This document shows positions 49,539-58,006 of a DNA stretch of 64,000 nucleotides, one piece after another; the first letter of the stretch is position 1; every line of letters begins with the position of its first letter. The stretch spans positions 52,731-116,730 of the forward strand of contig JARGPC010000005.1 of the NCBI GenBank assembly GCA_029212885.1. Reading direction: 5' to 3'. The stretch comes from Coxiellaceae bacterium. GTDB taxonomy: Bacteria > Pseudomonadota > Gammaproteobacteria > Coxiellales > Coxiellaceae. The notes beneath the pieces are model-generated. The model was given only the letters and a program-made list of their open reading frames with translations. It made no database searches and was not told the DNA's origin. The position numbers and the translations under genes are program-made.

Positions 49539-50186
49539 ATGAACATATTTAAATCAGCTTTTGGGGTGGGGCTAATAGCCTTGTCAGTGCCATTATTAGC
49601 AATAAATATTCAATGTAAAACACCAAAGGTGGGCATTCAGCAATGTCAGCAGCAAGGTACTAAAGCATCCAAGCTGTATGCAATTAACAATATGCCGTAT
49701 GCATTATGTGCAAAATCCCTGTGCACGATTGATCCAAAAGACTCAACAAAAGCGAGTTGCCTATGCCCGATTTATCAGTCTAAAGGCTGGACAGCATTAT
49801 CATTCTCACCCAATGAGTACCAAAAAGCGCAGCCAAAATGGATGCAGAAAACAAACACTAATACCGTCCAATCTAACTTTTCATTAGCTGACCAAGCAAA
49901 GACACCGAATGCCACTAACATTACTTGTAAATCTGATCAGCCTAAACCGTGGGTTAACTGTTTTGGCGTGCGATGCACGGTTGATAGCCACTCAATGGCT
50001 ACTTGTATCTGCTCAGTAAGCCGAACTAAGGCATTCTCGATTAGTGGCCCTGGTGATGCCAGTAAATGTAATACAGCCAAAGGCAAAGCATGGTCAGGAA
50101 TTGCGGTGAATTTTGGCAGCAGTAATAGTGGATTTGTGGTGGATAGCTACAAGAAACTCTATCCACAAGCGCCGGTTAGTCAGTAA
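49539..50186 (+). CDS. Exported Cys-rich protein with an internal duplication
   Basis: A 215-residue protein from ATG 49539; AAGGAG is 5 bases before it. A signal peptide (MNIFKSAFGVGLIALSVPLL, cleavage near LLAIN) precedes two related modules at about 20-95 and 120-200. Each has IxCK, then a C-x4-CT[IV]D step (ALCAKSLCTID; WVNCFGVRCTVD), then A[ST]CxC (KASCLCPI; MATCICSV), giving five or six Cys per unit, probably disulfide-bonded in the periplasm or outside the cell. I know no family name. It sits next to the secretion locus but has its own upstream sequence. Confidence 0.85.
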   Translation: MNIFKSAFGVGLIALSVPLLAINIQCKTPKVGIQQCQQQGTKASKLYAINNMPYALCAKSLCTIDPKDSTKASCLCPIYQSKGWTALSFSPNEYQKAQPKWMQKTNTNTVQSNFSLADQAKTPNATNITCKSDQPKPWVNCFGVRCTVDSHSMATCICSVSRTKAFSISGPGDASKCNTAKGKAWSGIAVNFGSSNSGFVVDSYKKLYPQAPVSQ

Positions 50187-50232
50187 ACATCATTATTGTT
50201 TAACCGCACTTTTGTAACATGCTGAATGGGCC

Positions 50233-50339
50233 GTAAGGCTGGCAGGGGGTACCTTTCTCCCGAGCATACGTCCCTGTATTCGTACTCCTTTACCTCCGTG
50301 TACCATACGCCACTCGAAAGGTACCCCTGCCAGCCTTAC
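50233..50339. repeat. 107-bp palindromic element, copy A
   Basis: Arms of 24-25 bp (GTAAGGCTGGCAGGGG..., 50233-50257 and 50316-50339) flank a ~58-bp loop. A reverse-oriented relative lies at 51782-51888. It is non-coding. Confidence 0.8.
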
Positions 50340-50426
50340 TGGCTATGGCAGTTGCTAATTCATGTGTTTATTTGGCCTGTACTGGTGTAAAATTAATTCA
50401 CATTTGGTTCAATATAGGTGAGCATA

Positions 50427-50951
50427 ATGTCAAAACCAACTGATGATTTTTGGAAAAGCTTTAACCAACAAAACTTCGGTGATGCCGCGAAAGCACTCGG
50501 TGATTTAGAAACCAGTGAACAACAAGCGGTATTGGAATCTTTATACCAAAAAAGCGGAAATGAACAACAGCCGTTTATGGTATCCGTGTTACGTCGCAAG
50601 TTGCATGATGGTGAAACCTTTGATGATTTTTATAAATCATGGCAGCCTGATCCAGCGGCTTGTCAGCCAACCGAGGTGGGTGGTCAACAGTATCGCCAAT
50701 TTTTTCCAATATCAACTCGCGTCGTCAATGGGGTAAATATTGCCGATCAAAGCGATATCATCAGTGTTGGCTTTACCTGGGTTAAAAACGACGAAGAGAA
50801 AAATGGTTTGTTTGATTACATCCAAAGCGCAAGCGAAGGCAAAGAAGCAGAGAATCAAAAGCGTCATGATGATATTGCAGCGGTAGCTGAAGGCGGTTTG
50901 CTTGGGCTATTTGTTGTTGAAGCAGATGATAATTTAGGGACACCATTTTAA
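50427..50951 (+). CDS. Unknown soluble protein, first gene of a two-gene cassette
   Basis: A 174-residue acidic soluble protein from ATG 50427, with AGGTGAG close before it. There is no signal peptide and no transmembrane helix. TDDFWKSFNQQNFGDAAKAL, LETSEQQAVLESLYQKSG and GFTWVKNDEEKNGLFDYIQS are the most structured parts. I recognise no family. The stop overlaps the start of the next gene by one base, so the two are made together. It could act with the membrane metalloprotease-like partner; the function is unknown. Confidence 0.8.
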   Translation: MSKPTDDFWKSFNQQNFGDAAKALGDLETSEQQAVLESLYQKSGNEQQPFMVSVLRRKLHDGETFDDFYKSWQPDPAACQPTEVGGQQYRQFFPISTRVVNGVNIADQSDIISVGFTWVKNDEEKNGLFDYIQSASEGKEAENQKRHDDIAAVAEGGLLGLFVVEADDNLGTPF

Positions 50952-51712
50952 TGAAAGCGCCAATTAAAACATTAATGATTAACTTTATCTGCTTTATTGC
51001 TACCTACTACATTGCCATTATATTGCACGAATACGGCCATGGTTTTGTCGCGTGGTTGTATGGCATTAAGGATTCACCCTTTGATGTTATTTACGGTGGT
51101 TGGTATTTACAAAACGTCGATGAGGGTGTTAGTTATCATCACCTTAGGGCCATAGGCGCATTGCATCAAGAAGCGTTTATTGGCATAGGTGGTACTTGTG
51201 TAACGTTATTTTTGGCTTTGCTGAGTTTATTGTTGTTGAATTGTAAATCCGTGATGCGTAAGCGCGTTATCTTCACTTTCTTATATTGGTTGCTGATTAT
51301 TAATATGGTGGCATTGACGCAATACTTCTTTTTATCGGTGTTTGCGGATGGTGGTGATATGGGGCACCATGTGCATGGTTTGAAAATTTCGCCGTGGTGG
51401 GTGTTTATTCCTGGAACTATTTTTATAGCAGCGATGCTATACCGTATTTTTTCTACAGAGATTCTTAAGGCTTATGTCATTATGCCACTGCAATCAATCT
51501 GGACTCAGCGTTTATTATTATTGCTAAGTTTGGCTACGATATTTTTAATGTTATATCTGCATCAGTACAATCCAATATCGGATAATAAGGGTGTTTTGAT
51601 CGATCAAGTGCTAGCCGTATTTTCAATTTTCTTAGTGCCGATTTTATTTTTTGTATTTAATCCCTCAAATCAATGGGTAAAGCAGCGCCTTGCTAGAGTA
51701 AAAGTTAGCTGA
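50951..51712 (+). CDS. Membrane protein with HExxH, M50 peptidase-like
   Basis: A 253-residue polytopic protein with about six transmembrane helices. The first helix contains IILHEYGHGFVAWLYG, an HExxH zinc motif inside the membrane, as in site-2 (M50) proteases. A later FADGGDMGHHVHG could be the third-ligand region, though the usual NPxG...DG pattern is not clear. Members of this broad group may be active or inactive. It is coupled to the preceding unknown protein, and both are flanked by inverted copies of the same element. Confidence 0.7.
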   Translation: MKAPIKTLMINFICFIATYYIAIILHEYGHGFVAWLYGIKDSPFDVIYGGWYLQNVDEGVSYHHLRAIGALHQEAFIGIGGTCVTLFLALLSLLLLNCKSVMRKRVIFTFLYWLLIINMVALTQYFFLSVFADGGDMGHHVHGLKISPWWVFIPGTIFIAAMLYRIFSTEILKAYVIMPLQSIWTQRLLLLLSLATIFLMLYLHQYNPISDNKGVLIDQVLAVFSIFLVPILFFVFNPSNQWVKQRLARVKVS

Positions 51713-51781
51713 GGATTCGCTAGTCTGCGTCACAGCCCACCTTGTCATTTCAGTCTTGTAGGTGTGAGAACTGCCATAGCA

Positions 51782-51888
51782 AGGAAGGGTGCCAGGGGTA
51801 CCTTTCGAGTGGCGTATGATACACGGAGGTAAAGGAGTACGAAGACAGGGAAGTCTGTTCACGAGGAAGGTATCCCTGGTGGCCTTAG
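51782..51888. repeat. 107-bp palindromic element, copy B, inverted
   Basis: GCCAGGGGTACCTTTCGAG and ACGGAGGTAAAGGAGTACGA match the reverse complement of copy A with scattered changes. Orientation is opposite to copy A, so the pair brackets 50427-51712. Confidence 0.75.
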
Positions 51889-51909
51889 GTTGTAAGGTTG
51901 TTTGACTGA

Positions 51910-51936
51910 ATCCCGGATCGGGGTCCGGGATGACAA
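51910..51936. repeat. GTCATCCCGG-family repeat
   Basis: ATCCCGGATC and GGTCCGGGATGACA form a short inverted copy immediately after the end of the icmF-like gene. Confidence 0.6.
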
Positions 51937-53937
51937 TTAAATTTTGGATGGGCAGCGGAATTGCGCGAGCACATGAGGTATGAAAGGATTAATAATATCC
52001 TCCGTAGTCAGCATATATTGAGCGGACTGTTTGCCCAATTGCAATGTGAGTTGGTAGTGGTTGAGTTGGTCTGAGGTCCGCAACCGCGCATGATCAATCG
52101 CTTTAAACCATGCCCATGGTCCGGTATAGGTTTTAGTGATGGATTTACCTTGGTCGTTAGTCAGTTGCACGGTAACAAAACCAGGGTTAGGTCCTGGCCA
52201 GGTAAATTGTTGGTTAGCTAAGTGCTTATCGGTAACAGTATACATTTGCCCAGCAATATTGAGTATGGCTCGCTGCGTATGTGGGCTGAGTTGCGGTGAG
52301 TCAAGGAAGAACTGCGCACTTGCACGGTGGCTGCCAGTTTTGAAAAACATTTTTTGAATCAGCGCGGCACGTGTGAGCATATCCAAATGTTTTTTTGTTA
52401 GCGTCAACTGCTCGCCATCGATAGTTTTCATCTTCCAGTGGTGACTATTAATGTCAATGTACGGATTGAGATAGTGCTGCACAAAACCATCAAGCGTGCC
52501 TTTGGGTGAGAAGAAGCGCTCGAATTGTTTGATCGCGATTACCGCTTTAGCGTAACTGAAAACGGGGTAGCGTTGAGCGATAGTGGCGTGGTAATGCGGT
52601 ATAATGTCTCTTTGCCATTGCTGCTGAATGTATTGTTTGCTTTTTACTAAGCTCATATGCCAAAAGCGGTGGCCAATGCTGTCTAACCATTGATTGACAG
52701 GGCGGGGTAATTGTTTTGCAACGGCTAGGCTGAGCTCTAAGTCGTCTTGGTTGTCGAGTTGATTCATGCGACCAGCAGTAAATGCAAAGCTAGCGGCTAA
52801 TGGATCCTTATTGTTCTCGATAGCGTCAATTTGTTGTTGTAAGGTGAAGAGTGCTGCTTGAAACCCTTGAAAACCACGGTTTTTTGCTAAAAAGTTTGAC
52901 ATGGGGGTTGGGGTTTCGCGATGTAAGGTCGCATTATTATTTATCGTAGTAATCAATTGCCATAAGTGGCTATCGGGTTGCCGCAATTGTTTGATCAGCT
53001 GTGATATGTCGGACAAGTATGGCGTTGGCTTCAGTTGGATATGTTGTAATAGGCCTTGCCAGTGCAATTGAAATTGTTGCAAGTATTGCGCTCGCACTTG
53101 TTTAATCAGTTTTTGTGAGTTGTGATGGTTATTCCAAGTTTGTTGAATACTACCGGTTACCCAGTCACCGTGTGCTGCTTGTGGGGCCATGGCAGGGATT
53201 TGCTTTTGATATACATTAAAAAATAAGCCACTGCTATAAAGCTCGGGGATGGCCAGGTTGTCGGTACGTATGCCCTTGGGTAAGTTCAAATTAAAATCGA
53301 TCGGTACTAATGCGTTGGGGTAATAACTTTGAATCACTAAGAAGCTGATTTCTGCTGGGTCTAGGTTTTGAAATTTAGCACGACTGCGAGCAAGCAAGTC
53401 TTCTTGTGGCGACCAAGTAAGCATATGTTGTTGTAAGATATGATCTAATGCTTGCTGGTATTGTTGAGGTAAGAATTCTTGGTACCATGCACGTTGAAAT
53501 TTAATGTCTTGATGCCCTGTTTGGGTGGCGATTACATAGGCTTTGCAGGCATTATACAGCGCTAACGGATTTAATGTGGATTGCTTGTTTAGTTGATTGA
53601 TGGTCAGTTGTTTTAAATAGGGTAAAAAATGCTGGTTGAGATCAGTCAGGTATTGTTGTTGTATGCGTTGGTATACACCATCAATTTGGTTCATGCCTAG
53701 CCAGCGGTATTGGCGTACTTCACCCTGGTTGATAAGATTTAAAATATTTTGTTCTGCTTTGAGGCGTGATTGCCAGTGGTTCTGGTGGCTTATTGATTGG
53801 CTGAGCTTTTGTAGTTTTATGTCTAGCTGATGTGTTTTTTGGTAACCAATAAACCAATAAACGCCGAAGAATGCTAGTAGCAAAACCAATAACAAGATCA
53901 AAGCAAGGCGCAGTGATTTATTGCTGGTTTTTGTCAT
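51937..53937 (-). CDS. icmF: N-terminally truncated IcmF (C-terminal half)
   Basis: A 666-residue protein that starts with a transmembrane helix (LRLALILLLVLLLAFFGVYW) and continues with the extracytoplasmic part of IcmF/TssM. GTLDGFVQHYLNPYIDINSHHW (shown as GTLDGFVQHYLNPYID), AALIQKMFFKTGSHRASAQF, FTWPGPNPGFVTVQL and TGPWAWFKAIDHARL are its C-terminal domain. Legionella IcmF is ~973 residues. The N-terminal helices and NTPase domain are missing, and the preceding purD stop is only 4 bases upstream, so no room is left for them. ATG 53937 has no strong ribosome site; coupling to purD is likely. The partner icmH/dotU is not in the window. Confidence 0.8.
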   Translation of the reverse strand: MTKTSNKSLRLALILLLVLLLAFFGVYWFIGYQKTHQLDIKLQKLSQSISHQNHWQSRLKAEQNILNLINQGEVRQYRWLGMNQIDGVYQRIQQQYLTDLNQHFLPYLKQLTINQLNKQSTLNPLALYNACKAYVIATQTGHQDIKFQRAWYQEFLPQQYQQALDHILQQHMLTWSPQEDLLARSRAKFQNLDPAEISFLVIQSYYPNALVPIDFNLNLPKGIRTDNLAIPELYSSGLFFNVYQKQIPAMAPQAAHGDWVTGSIQQTWNNHHNSQKLIKQVRAQYLQQFQLHWQGLLQHIQLKPTPYLSDISQLIKQLRQPDSHLWQLITTINNNATLHRETPTPMSNFLAKNRGFQGFQAALFTLQQQIDAIENNKDPLAASFAFTAGRMNQLDNQDDLELSLAVAKQLPRPVNQWLDSIGHRFWHMSLVKSKQYIQQQWQRDIIPHYHATIAQRYPVFSYAKAVIAIKQFERFFSPKGTLDGFVQHYLNPYIDINSHHWKMKTIDGEQLTLTKKHLDMLTRAALIQKMFFKTGSHRASAQFFLDSPQLSPHTQRAILNIAGQMYTVTDKHLANQQFTWPGPNPGFVTVQLTNDQGKSITKTYTGPWAWFKAIDHARLRTSDQLNHYQLTLQLGKQSAQYMLTTEDIINPFIPHVLAQFRCPSKI

Positions 53938-53941
53938 GTTA

Positions 53942-55225
53942 TTACACTTTTTGTTGTAGGGCACGATAACCGATATCGTGTCGATAAAAACGTTCAGACC
54001 AATCAATTTTTTTAGCGGCTTGGTATGCTAATTGCTGAGCGCAGCTAATGTCATCAGCTAACGCACAAACGGCTAATACGCGCCCACCTGAGGTGACTAC
54101 GTTACCATCTTTTTCTGCTGTACCGGCGTGGAAGACTTTGACTTGGTCGTTATTAATGCCTGCTAATCCTGTAATGGTATCGCCTTTGTTGTAATTGAGG
54201 GGGTAACCGCCTGCACATAATACAACATCAAGTGCCACACGTGGATCCCATTGTGTGTTGGCTGTATCAAGTGAACCATTAGTAGCGGCTAAACACAGTT
54301 CAGCTAAGTCGGATTGTAAGCGCATCAATATGGGCTGTGTTTCTGGGTCACCTAAGCGGCAATTAAATTCGAGTACGACGGGTTTGCCTTCAGGCGAAAT
54401 CATTAGACCCGCATATAAAAAACCTGTGTAGGGTGTGCCATTGGCTTGCATCGCATTGACGGTTGGTTCAATGACTTGTTTTAAGATGATTGCTTCGAGT
54501 GCATCATCGAGTAATGGTGAAGGTGAATACGCACCCATACCACCGGTGTTAGGTCCTTGGTCGCCATCATCGCGGCGTTTGTGATCTTGTGAGCTGGCGA
54601 GCGGTAAAATGTTTTTGCCATCTACCATCACCATGTAGCTTAATTCTTCGCCTCGTAAGAAATCTTCAATCACAATATGGTTGCCGGCATCGCCGAATTG
54701 TTTATCGGTTAACATGGCATGCACAGCGGCTTCGGCTTGCGCTTTATCTTCGGCGATAACCACGCCTTTGCCAGCTGCTAGACCATCGGCTTTAATCACT
54801 TGCGGGTATTGTTGGTTTTGTAAGTATTCAACTGCGGCTGTTTCATTATCAAAGGTCGCATAGGCCGCGGTGGGGATGTTCTGTTGTTGCATAAACTGTT
54901 TGCAAAATGCTTTCGATGACTCGAGCTGGGCTGCGGCTTGACTGGGCCCAAAACAGGCGAGTTTGGCTGCATTAAACTGATCGACTATGCCGAGAGCTAG
55001 CGGTGCCTCGGGGCCAACAATAGTTAGTGTGATGTCATTGTGTTTGGCGAAATTTAATAACGCGTTGATATCGGTCGCCGAGATATCGAGATTGCTTATC
55101 TGGTCTTCATGTGCAGTACCGGCATTTCCTGGCGCCACATAGACTTGTTGTACGTTTGGTGATTGCGCTAATTTCCAAGCGATCGCATGTTCGCGTCCGC
55201 CACCACCTACGACCAAAGCTTTCAT
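53942..55225 (-). CDS. purD: Phosphoribosylamine-glycine ligase
   Basis: A 427-residue ATP-grasp enzyme, the second step of purine synthesis. ATG 55225 gives MKALVVGGGGREHAIAWKLA. The ATP-grasp body has KADGLAAGKGVVIA, VIEDFLRGEELSYMVMVDG, NTGGMGAYSP and LEFNCRLGDPETQPILMRL, all PurD signatures. It is in the cytosol. In many gammaproteobacteria purD follows purH. Here two plus-strand genes lie between them, and purD is followed by the truncated icmF. Confidence 0.95.
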   Translation of the reverse strand: MKALVVGGGGREHAIAWKLAQSPNVQQVYVAPGNAGTAHEDQISNLDISATDINALLNFAKHNDITLTIVGPEAPLALGIVDQFNAAKLACFGPSQAAAQLESSKAFCKQFMQQQNIPTAAYATFDNETAAVEYLQNQQYPQVIKADGLAAGKGVVIAEDKAQAEAAVHAMLTDKQFGDAGNHIVIEDFLRGEELSYMVMVDGKNILPLASSQDHKRRDDGDQGPNTGGMGAYSPSPLLDDALEAIILKQVIEPTVNAMQANGTPYTGFLYAGLMISPEGKPVVLEFNCRLGDPETQPILMRLQSDLAELCLAATNGSLDTANTQWDPRVALDVVLCAGGYPLNYNKGDTITGLAGINNDQVKVFHAGTAEKDGNVVTSGGRVLAVCALADDISCAQQLAYQAAKKIDWSERFYRHDIGYRALQQKV

Positions 55226-55380
55226 TGTTTGTCTCATCTATTTAAGGAGATAGTCATTCTAACGGTTCAATCTAGGTGTTGCAATCATGAGCATCGCCGT
55301 GAGTGGTGAAAGCTTATTCATTCTACCTAGCCTGTTATTTTGTTAGTATACACAACCCTGTATAGGCTTTGAGTGTAGAT

Positions 55381-56406
55381 ATGAAAAACAGCAATTTTAC
55401 TATTTGTAACGAAACCATACACCCGGGGGAGCAGGTCTCATTGGCGCTGCCGCTACCTGAGTTATTTAGTTGTGCGCCTATGTACATGCCGATTAAGGTG
55501 GTTCATGGTAAACAAGCGGGCCCCTGCGTTTTAATCATTGCCGCTATGCATGGCAATGAGTTAAATGGTACTGAAATTATAAATCGACTATTGCAGTCGA
55601 GCAATATGAAAAAAATAAAAGGCACTTTAATTGCCGTGCCAATCATGAATGTTTATGGCTTTATTAATAAAGCACGGACGCTACCGGGTGGTGCATCACT
55701 GGCTAATAGTTTTCCTGGTAGTGCGCAGGGCACCCGTGCAGCCAGGGTCGCCCACCTTTTTTGTTCGGAAATTTTTTCGTTGGCCGATTACTGCATTGAT
55801 TTGCAGACGGGATGGATGAACCATTGCAACCTGCCTCAAGTGTTTGTTACTGATGATAACCAAAAAGAACTAGCGCTTGCTCATGCTTTTGGTGCGCCGG
55901 TTATTTCTGAGCTTAGTGTACAAAAAAATTCACTGCGTGCTTATGCTAATGCGACGAAAACACCTTATTTAGTGTATGAAGCAGGTGAGGCAATGCGCTT
56001 TGATGAGCCTTCAATTCGGCTTGGTACGAAAGGTATTATTCGTCTTATGCGTCATATTACTATGTTGCCTGAAGTGAATAGGCCGCACGCAAGTCAGCAA
56101 AAATCAATTTTAATGCATGATACCCGCTGGGTACGTTCACCGACCAGTGGTATCAGCTACTCAAATATTAAGCTGGGCCAACAAGTAAAAACAGGTGAGG
56201 TATTAAGTGTTATTAAAGATCCTTTTGGTGCGGGTCCTGATACGCCGGTGAAAGCGCCATTTGATGGTGTTGTTGTTAGTATGAATAGCTTGCCGCTAGT
56301 ATATGAAGGTGTTGCCTTGTTTCAATTGGCGGCATTTGAACGGCTATCACAAGCGGCCACACATATTGAAGACTGGATTGATGAATCTGAAAGTCAGGTG
56401 GAATAA
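55381..56406 (+). CDS. Succinylglutamate desuccinylase / aspartoacylase-family enzyme
   Basis: A 341-residue M14-type zinc enzyme from ATG 55381. AAMHGNELNGTEII carries the HxxE zinc pair at about residues 59-62, followed by RTLPGGASLANSFPG and CIDLQTGWMNHC. A C-terminal barrel-like region has GISYSNIKLGQQVKTGEVLS and APFDGVVVSMNSLPLV, typical of family members with an added biotinyl-lipoyl-like module. Substrates are N-acyl amino acids; which one cannot be read. The MFS gene begins 5 bases after its stop, suggesting uptake and deacylation of one compound. The pair is inserted between purD and purH. Confidence 0.8.
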   Translation: MKNSNFTICNETIHPGEQVSLALPLPELFSCAPMYMPIKVVHGKQAGPCVLIIAAMHGNELNGTEIINRLLQSSNMKKIKGTLIAVPIMNVYGFINKARTLPGGASLANSFPGSAQGTRAARVAHLFCSEIFSLADYCIDLQTGWMNHCNLPQVFVTDDNQKELALAHAFGAPVISELSVQKNSLRAYANATKTPYLVYEAGEAMRFDEPSIRLGTKGIIRLMRHITMLPEVNRPHASQQKSILMHDTRWVRSPTSGISYSNIKLGQQVKTGEVLSVIKDPFGAGPDTPVKAPFDGVVVSMNSLPLVYEGVALFQLAAFERLSQAATHIEDWIDESESQVE

Positions 56407-56411
56407 GCGCT

Positions 56412-57710
56412 ATGCATCACGTTGAGAAAAAAATCAAAGCCATTGGTATTTTTATCTGGGTGATCGCCGCTACATTTTTTTTGTATGAGTTTTTTTTACG
56501 AACCTTTGTTGGCTCGATTGCTCATCAGCTTATTAGTGATCTACAGCTTGATATTGAGCAGTTTACTTTGATAAGCTCGGCTTATTACGTGGCTTATGGA
56601 TTGATGCAAATACCTGTCGGTATTTTAGCTGATAAATTTGGCGTCAAGAAAATCATGATTTTTGCCATCTTAACCTGTGCGCTTTCTACCTTCTTATTCG
56701 CTCATTCACAGAGTTTTAGCCAGGCGTTGCTAGGCCGGTTTTTTATGGGCTTTGGTTCGTCGTTTGCTTTTGTGTGCCTGTTGGTCATTGCATCGAATTG
56801 GTTTCCTCGGCGTTTATTTGGCTTCTTTGCTGGGGCGTCACAGTTTATCGGTACCATGGGGCCGGCGCTTGCCGGTGGACCATTAATTTCGTGGCTCATG
56901 GCAAGTCATATTAGTTGGCGGTTGGCTTTGAGCCGAATTGGTGCTTTTGGTGTTGTGCTGGCATTGCTTGCGTTTATTTTTGTTAAAAATAAACCGCGAG
57001 ACGGCGAAAATACGCTGCTATTTTTATCTAAAAATGAACCCATCATGGTGCGATTAAGAAGGTTACTTAAGACTAAGCAAGCGTGGGCGATTGCTGTCTA
57101 TTCAGCAAGTGTATATGTTGCTATCGCGGTTATGGCGGCTGTGTGGGGGACTGATTACTTGGAGGCGGTTGGCTTATCACAAAAAACAGCGGCTTATATG
57201 CTGACAACTGCATGGCTTGCTTATGCTGTTGGCTGTCCATTGCTTGGCTTTTTATCTGACTGGTCTAAGCGACGAAAGCCTTTTCTAATACTGTGTGCAG
57301 TGTTGGGGTTAATAAGTATGTCACTGATCCTGTATGGTCATTTTGCTTCTAAAATCGCTTACGAAATCCTTTTTTCTATGCTGGGGCTAGCAGCGACCGG
57401 GCAAAATATTGGTTTTGCGGCTATTGCCGAACACACCAACCCCGACACTAAAGCTACTGCTTTAGGATTAAATAATGGCTTAATTACTTTATCAGGTGCT
57501 ATCTTGCCGCTCGCTATTGGACAGCTTATTGCTTTATCTGATGGGGGTAATAATGCACAACATGTGTCGCTGCATGCATTTATATATGGTTTGTCATTAT
57601 TACCAATGGCCTACTTTATCTCACTCATTACCAGTGTTTTTCTGATTAAAGAAACGTATTGCAAGCCGCAAAAAGGACTCATTATGCTGCGTAGGCATTC
57701 AAGTGAGTAA
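56412..57710 (+). CDS. MFS transporter
   Basis: A 432-residue transporter with 12 predicted helices. The signature between helices 2 and 3 is GILADKFGVKKIM, and GRFFMGFGSSFAFVCLLVI follows in helix 4. The first half is well conserved with the broad MFS type; the second half has GFLSDWSKRRKPFLILC. Substrate is unknown. Pairing with the aspartoacylase-like enzyme suggests an acylated amino acid. It is complete and ends in a basic tail. Confidence 0.88.
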   Translation: MHHVEKKIKAIGIFIWVIAATFFLYEFFLRTFVGSIAHQLISDLQLDIEQFTLISSAYYVAYGLMQIPVGILADKFGVKKIMIFAILTCALSTFLFAHSQSFSQALLGRFFMGFGSSFAFVCLLVIASNWFPRRLFGFFAGASQFIGTMGPALAGGPLISWLMASHISWRLALSRIGAFGVVLALLAFIFVKNKPRDGENTLLFLSKNEPIMVRLRRLLKTKQAWAIAVYSASVYVAIAVMAAVWGTDYLEAVGLSQKTAAYMLTTAWLAYAVGCPLLGFLSDWSKRRKPFLILCAVLGLISMSLILYGHFASKIAYEILFSMLGLAATGQNIGFAAIAEHTNPDTKATALGLNNGLITLSGAILPLAIGQLIALSDGGNNAQHVSLHAFIYGLSLLPMAYFISLITSVFLIKETYCKPQKGLIMLRRHSSE

Positions 57711-58006
57711 AAAAACCAGAGGTGAATGATAGATTTGGTGCGTATATTCTCCCGTTTATATTTTTTCGATTATATTGTGTCTTGTGGTGTTTATCGCTAT
57801 TGCGAATTATTTTCAAATATTACTGGCGCAATAACACTTAGTTGTTACCCATAAAGATGTTGTATTTTCAGTCAGTATTCCACTACGCTGCGCCTTACTT
57901 ACGTAAAAGAGGCGCCCAATACACCTTGATGCCTCTGTGTGCAACGCATGGCTACAACAGAACAGCGCGCAGGAGATCGGTAAAATCCAGCCAATAGAGT
58001 GGGCCC
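57711..58006. other. Intergenic region with no gene recognised
   Basis: 296 bases between convergent genes. AT-rich at first, then more GC-rich with GAGGCGCC and GATGCCTC that could form a weak hairpin. I see no ORF with a ribosome site and no clear terminator. Confidence 0.6.
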
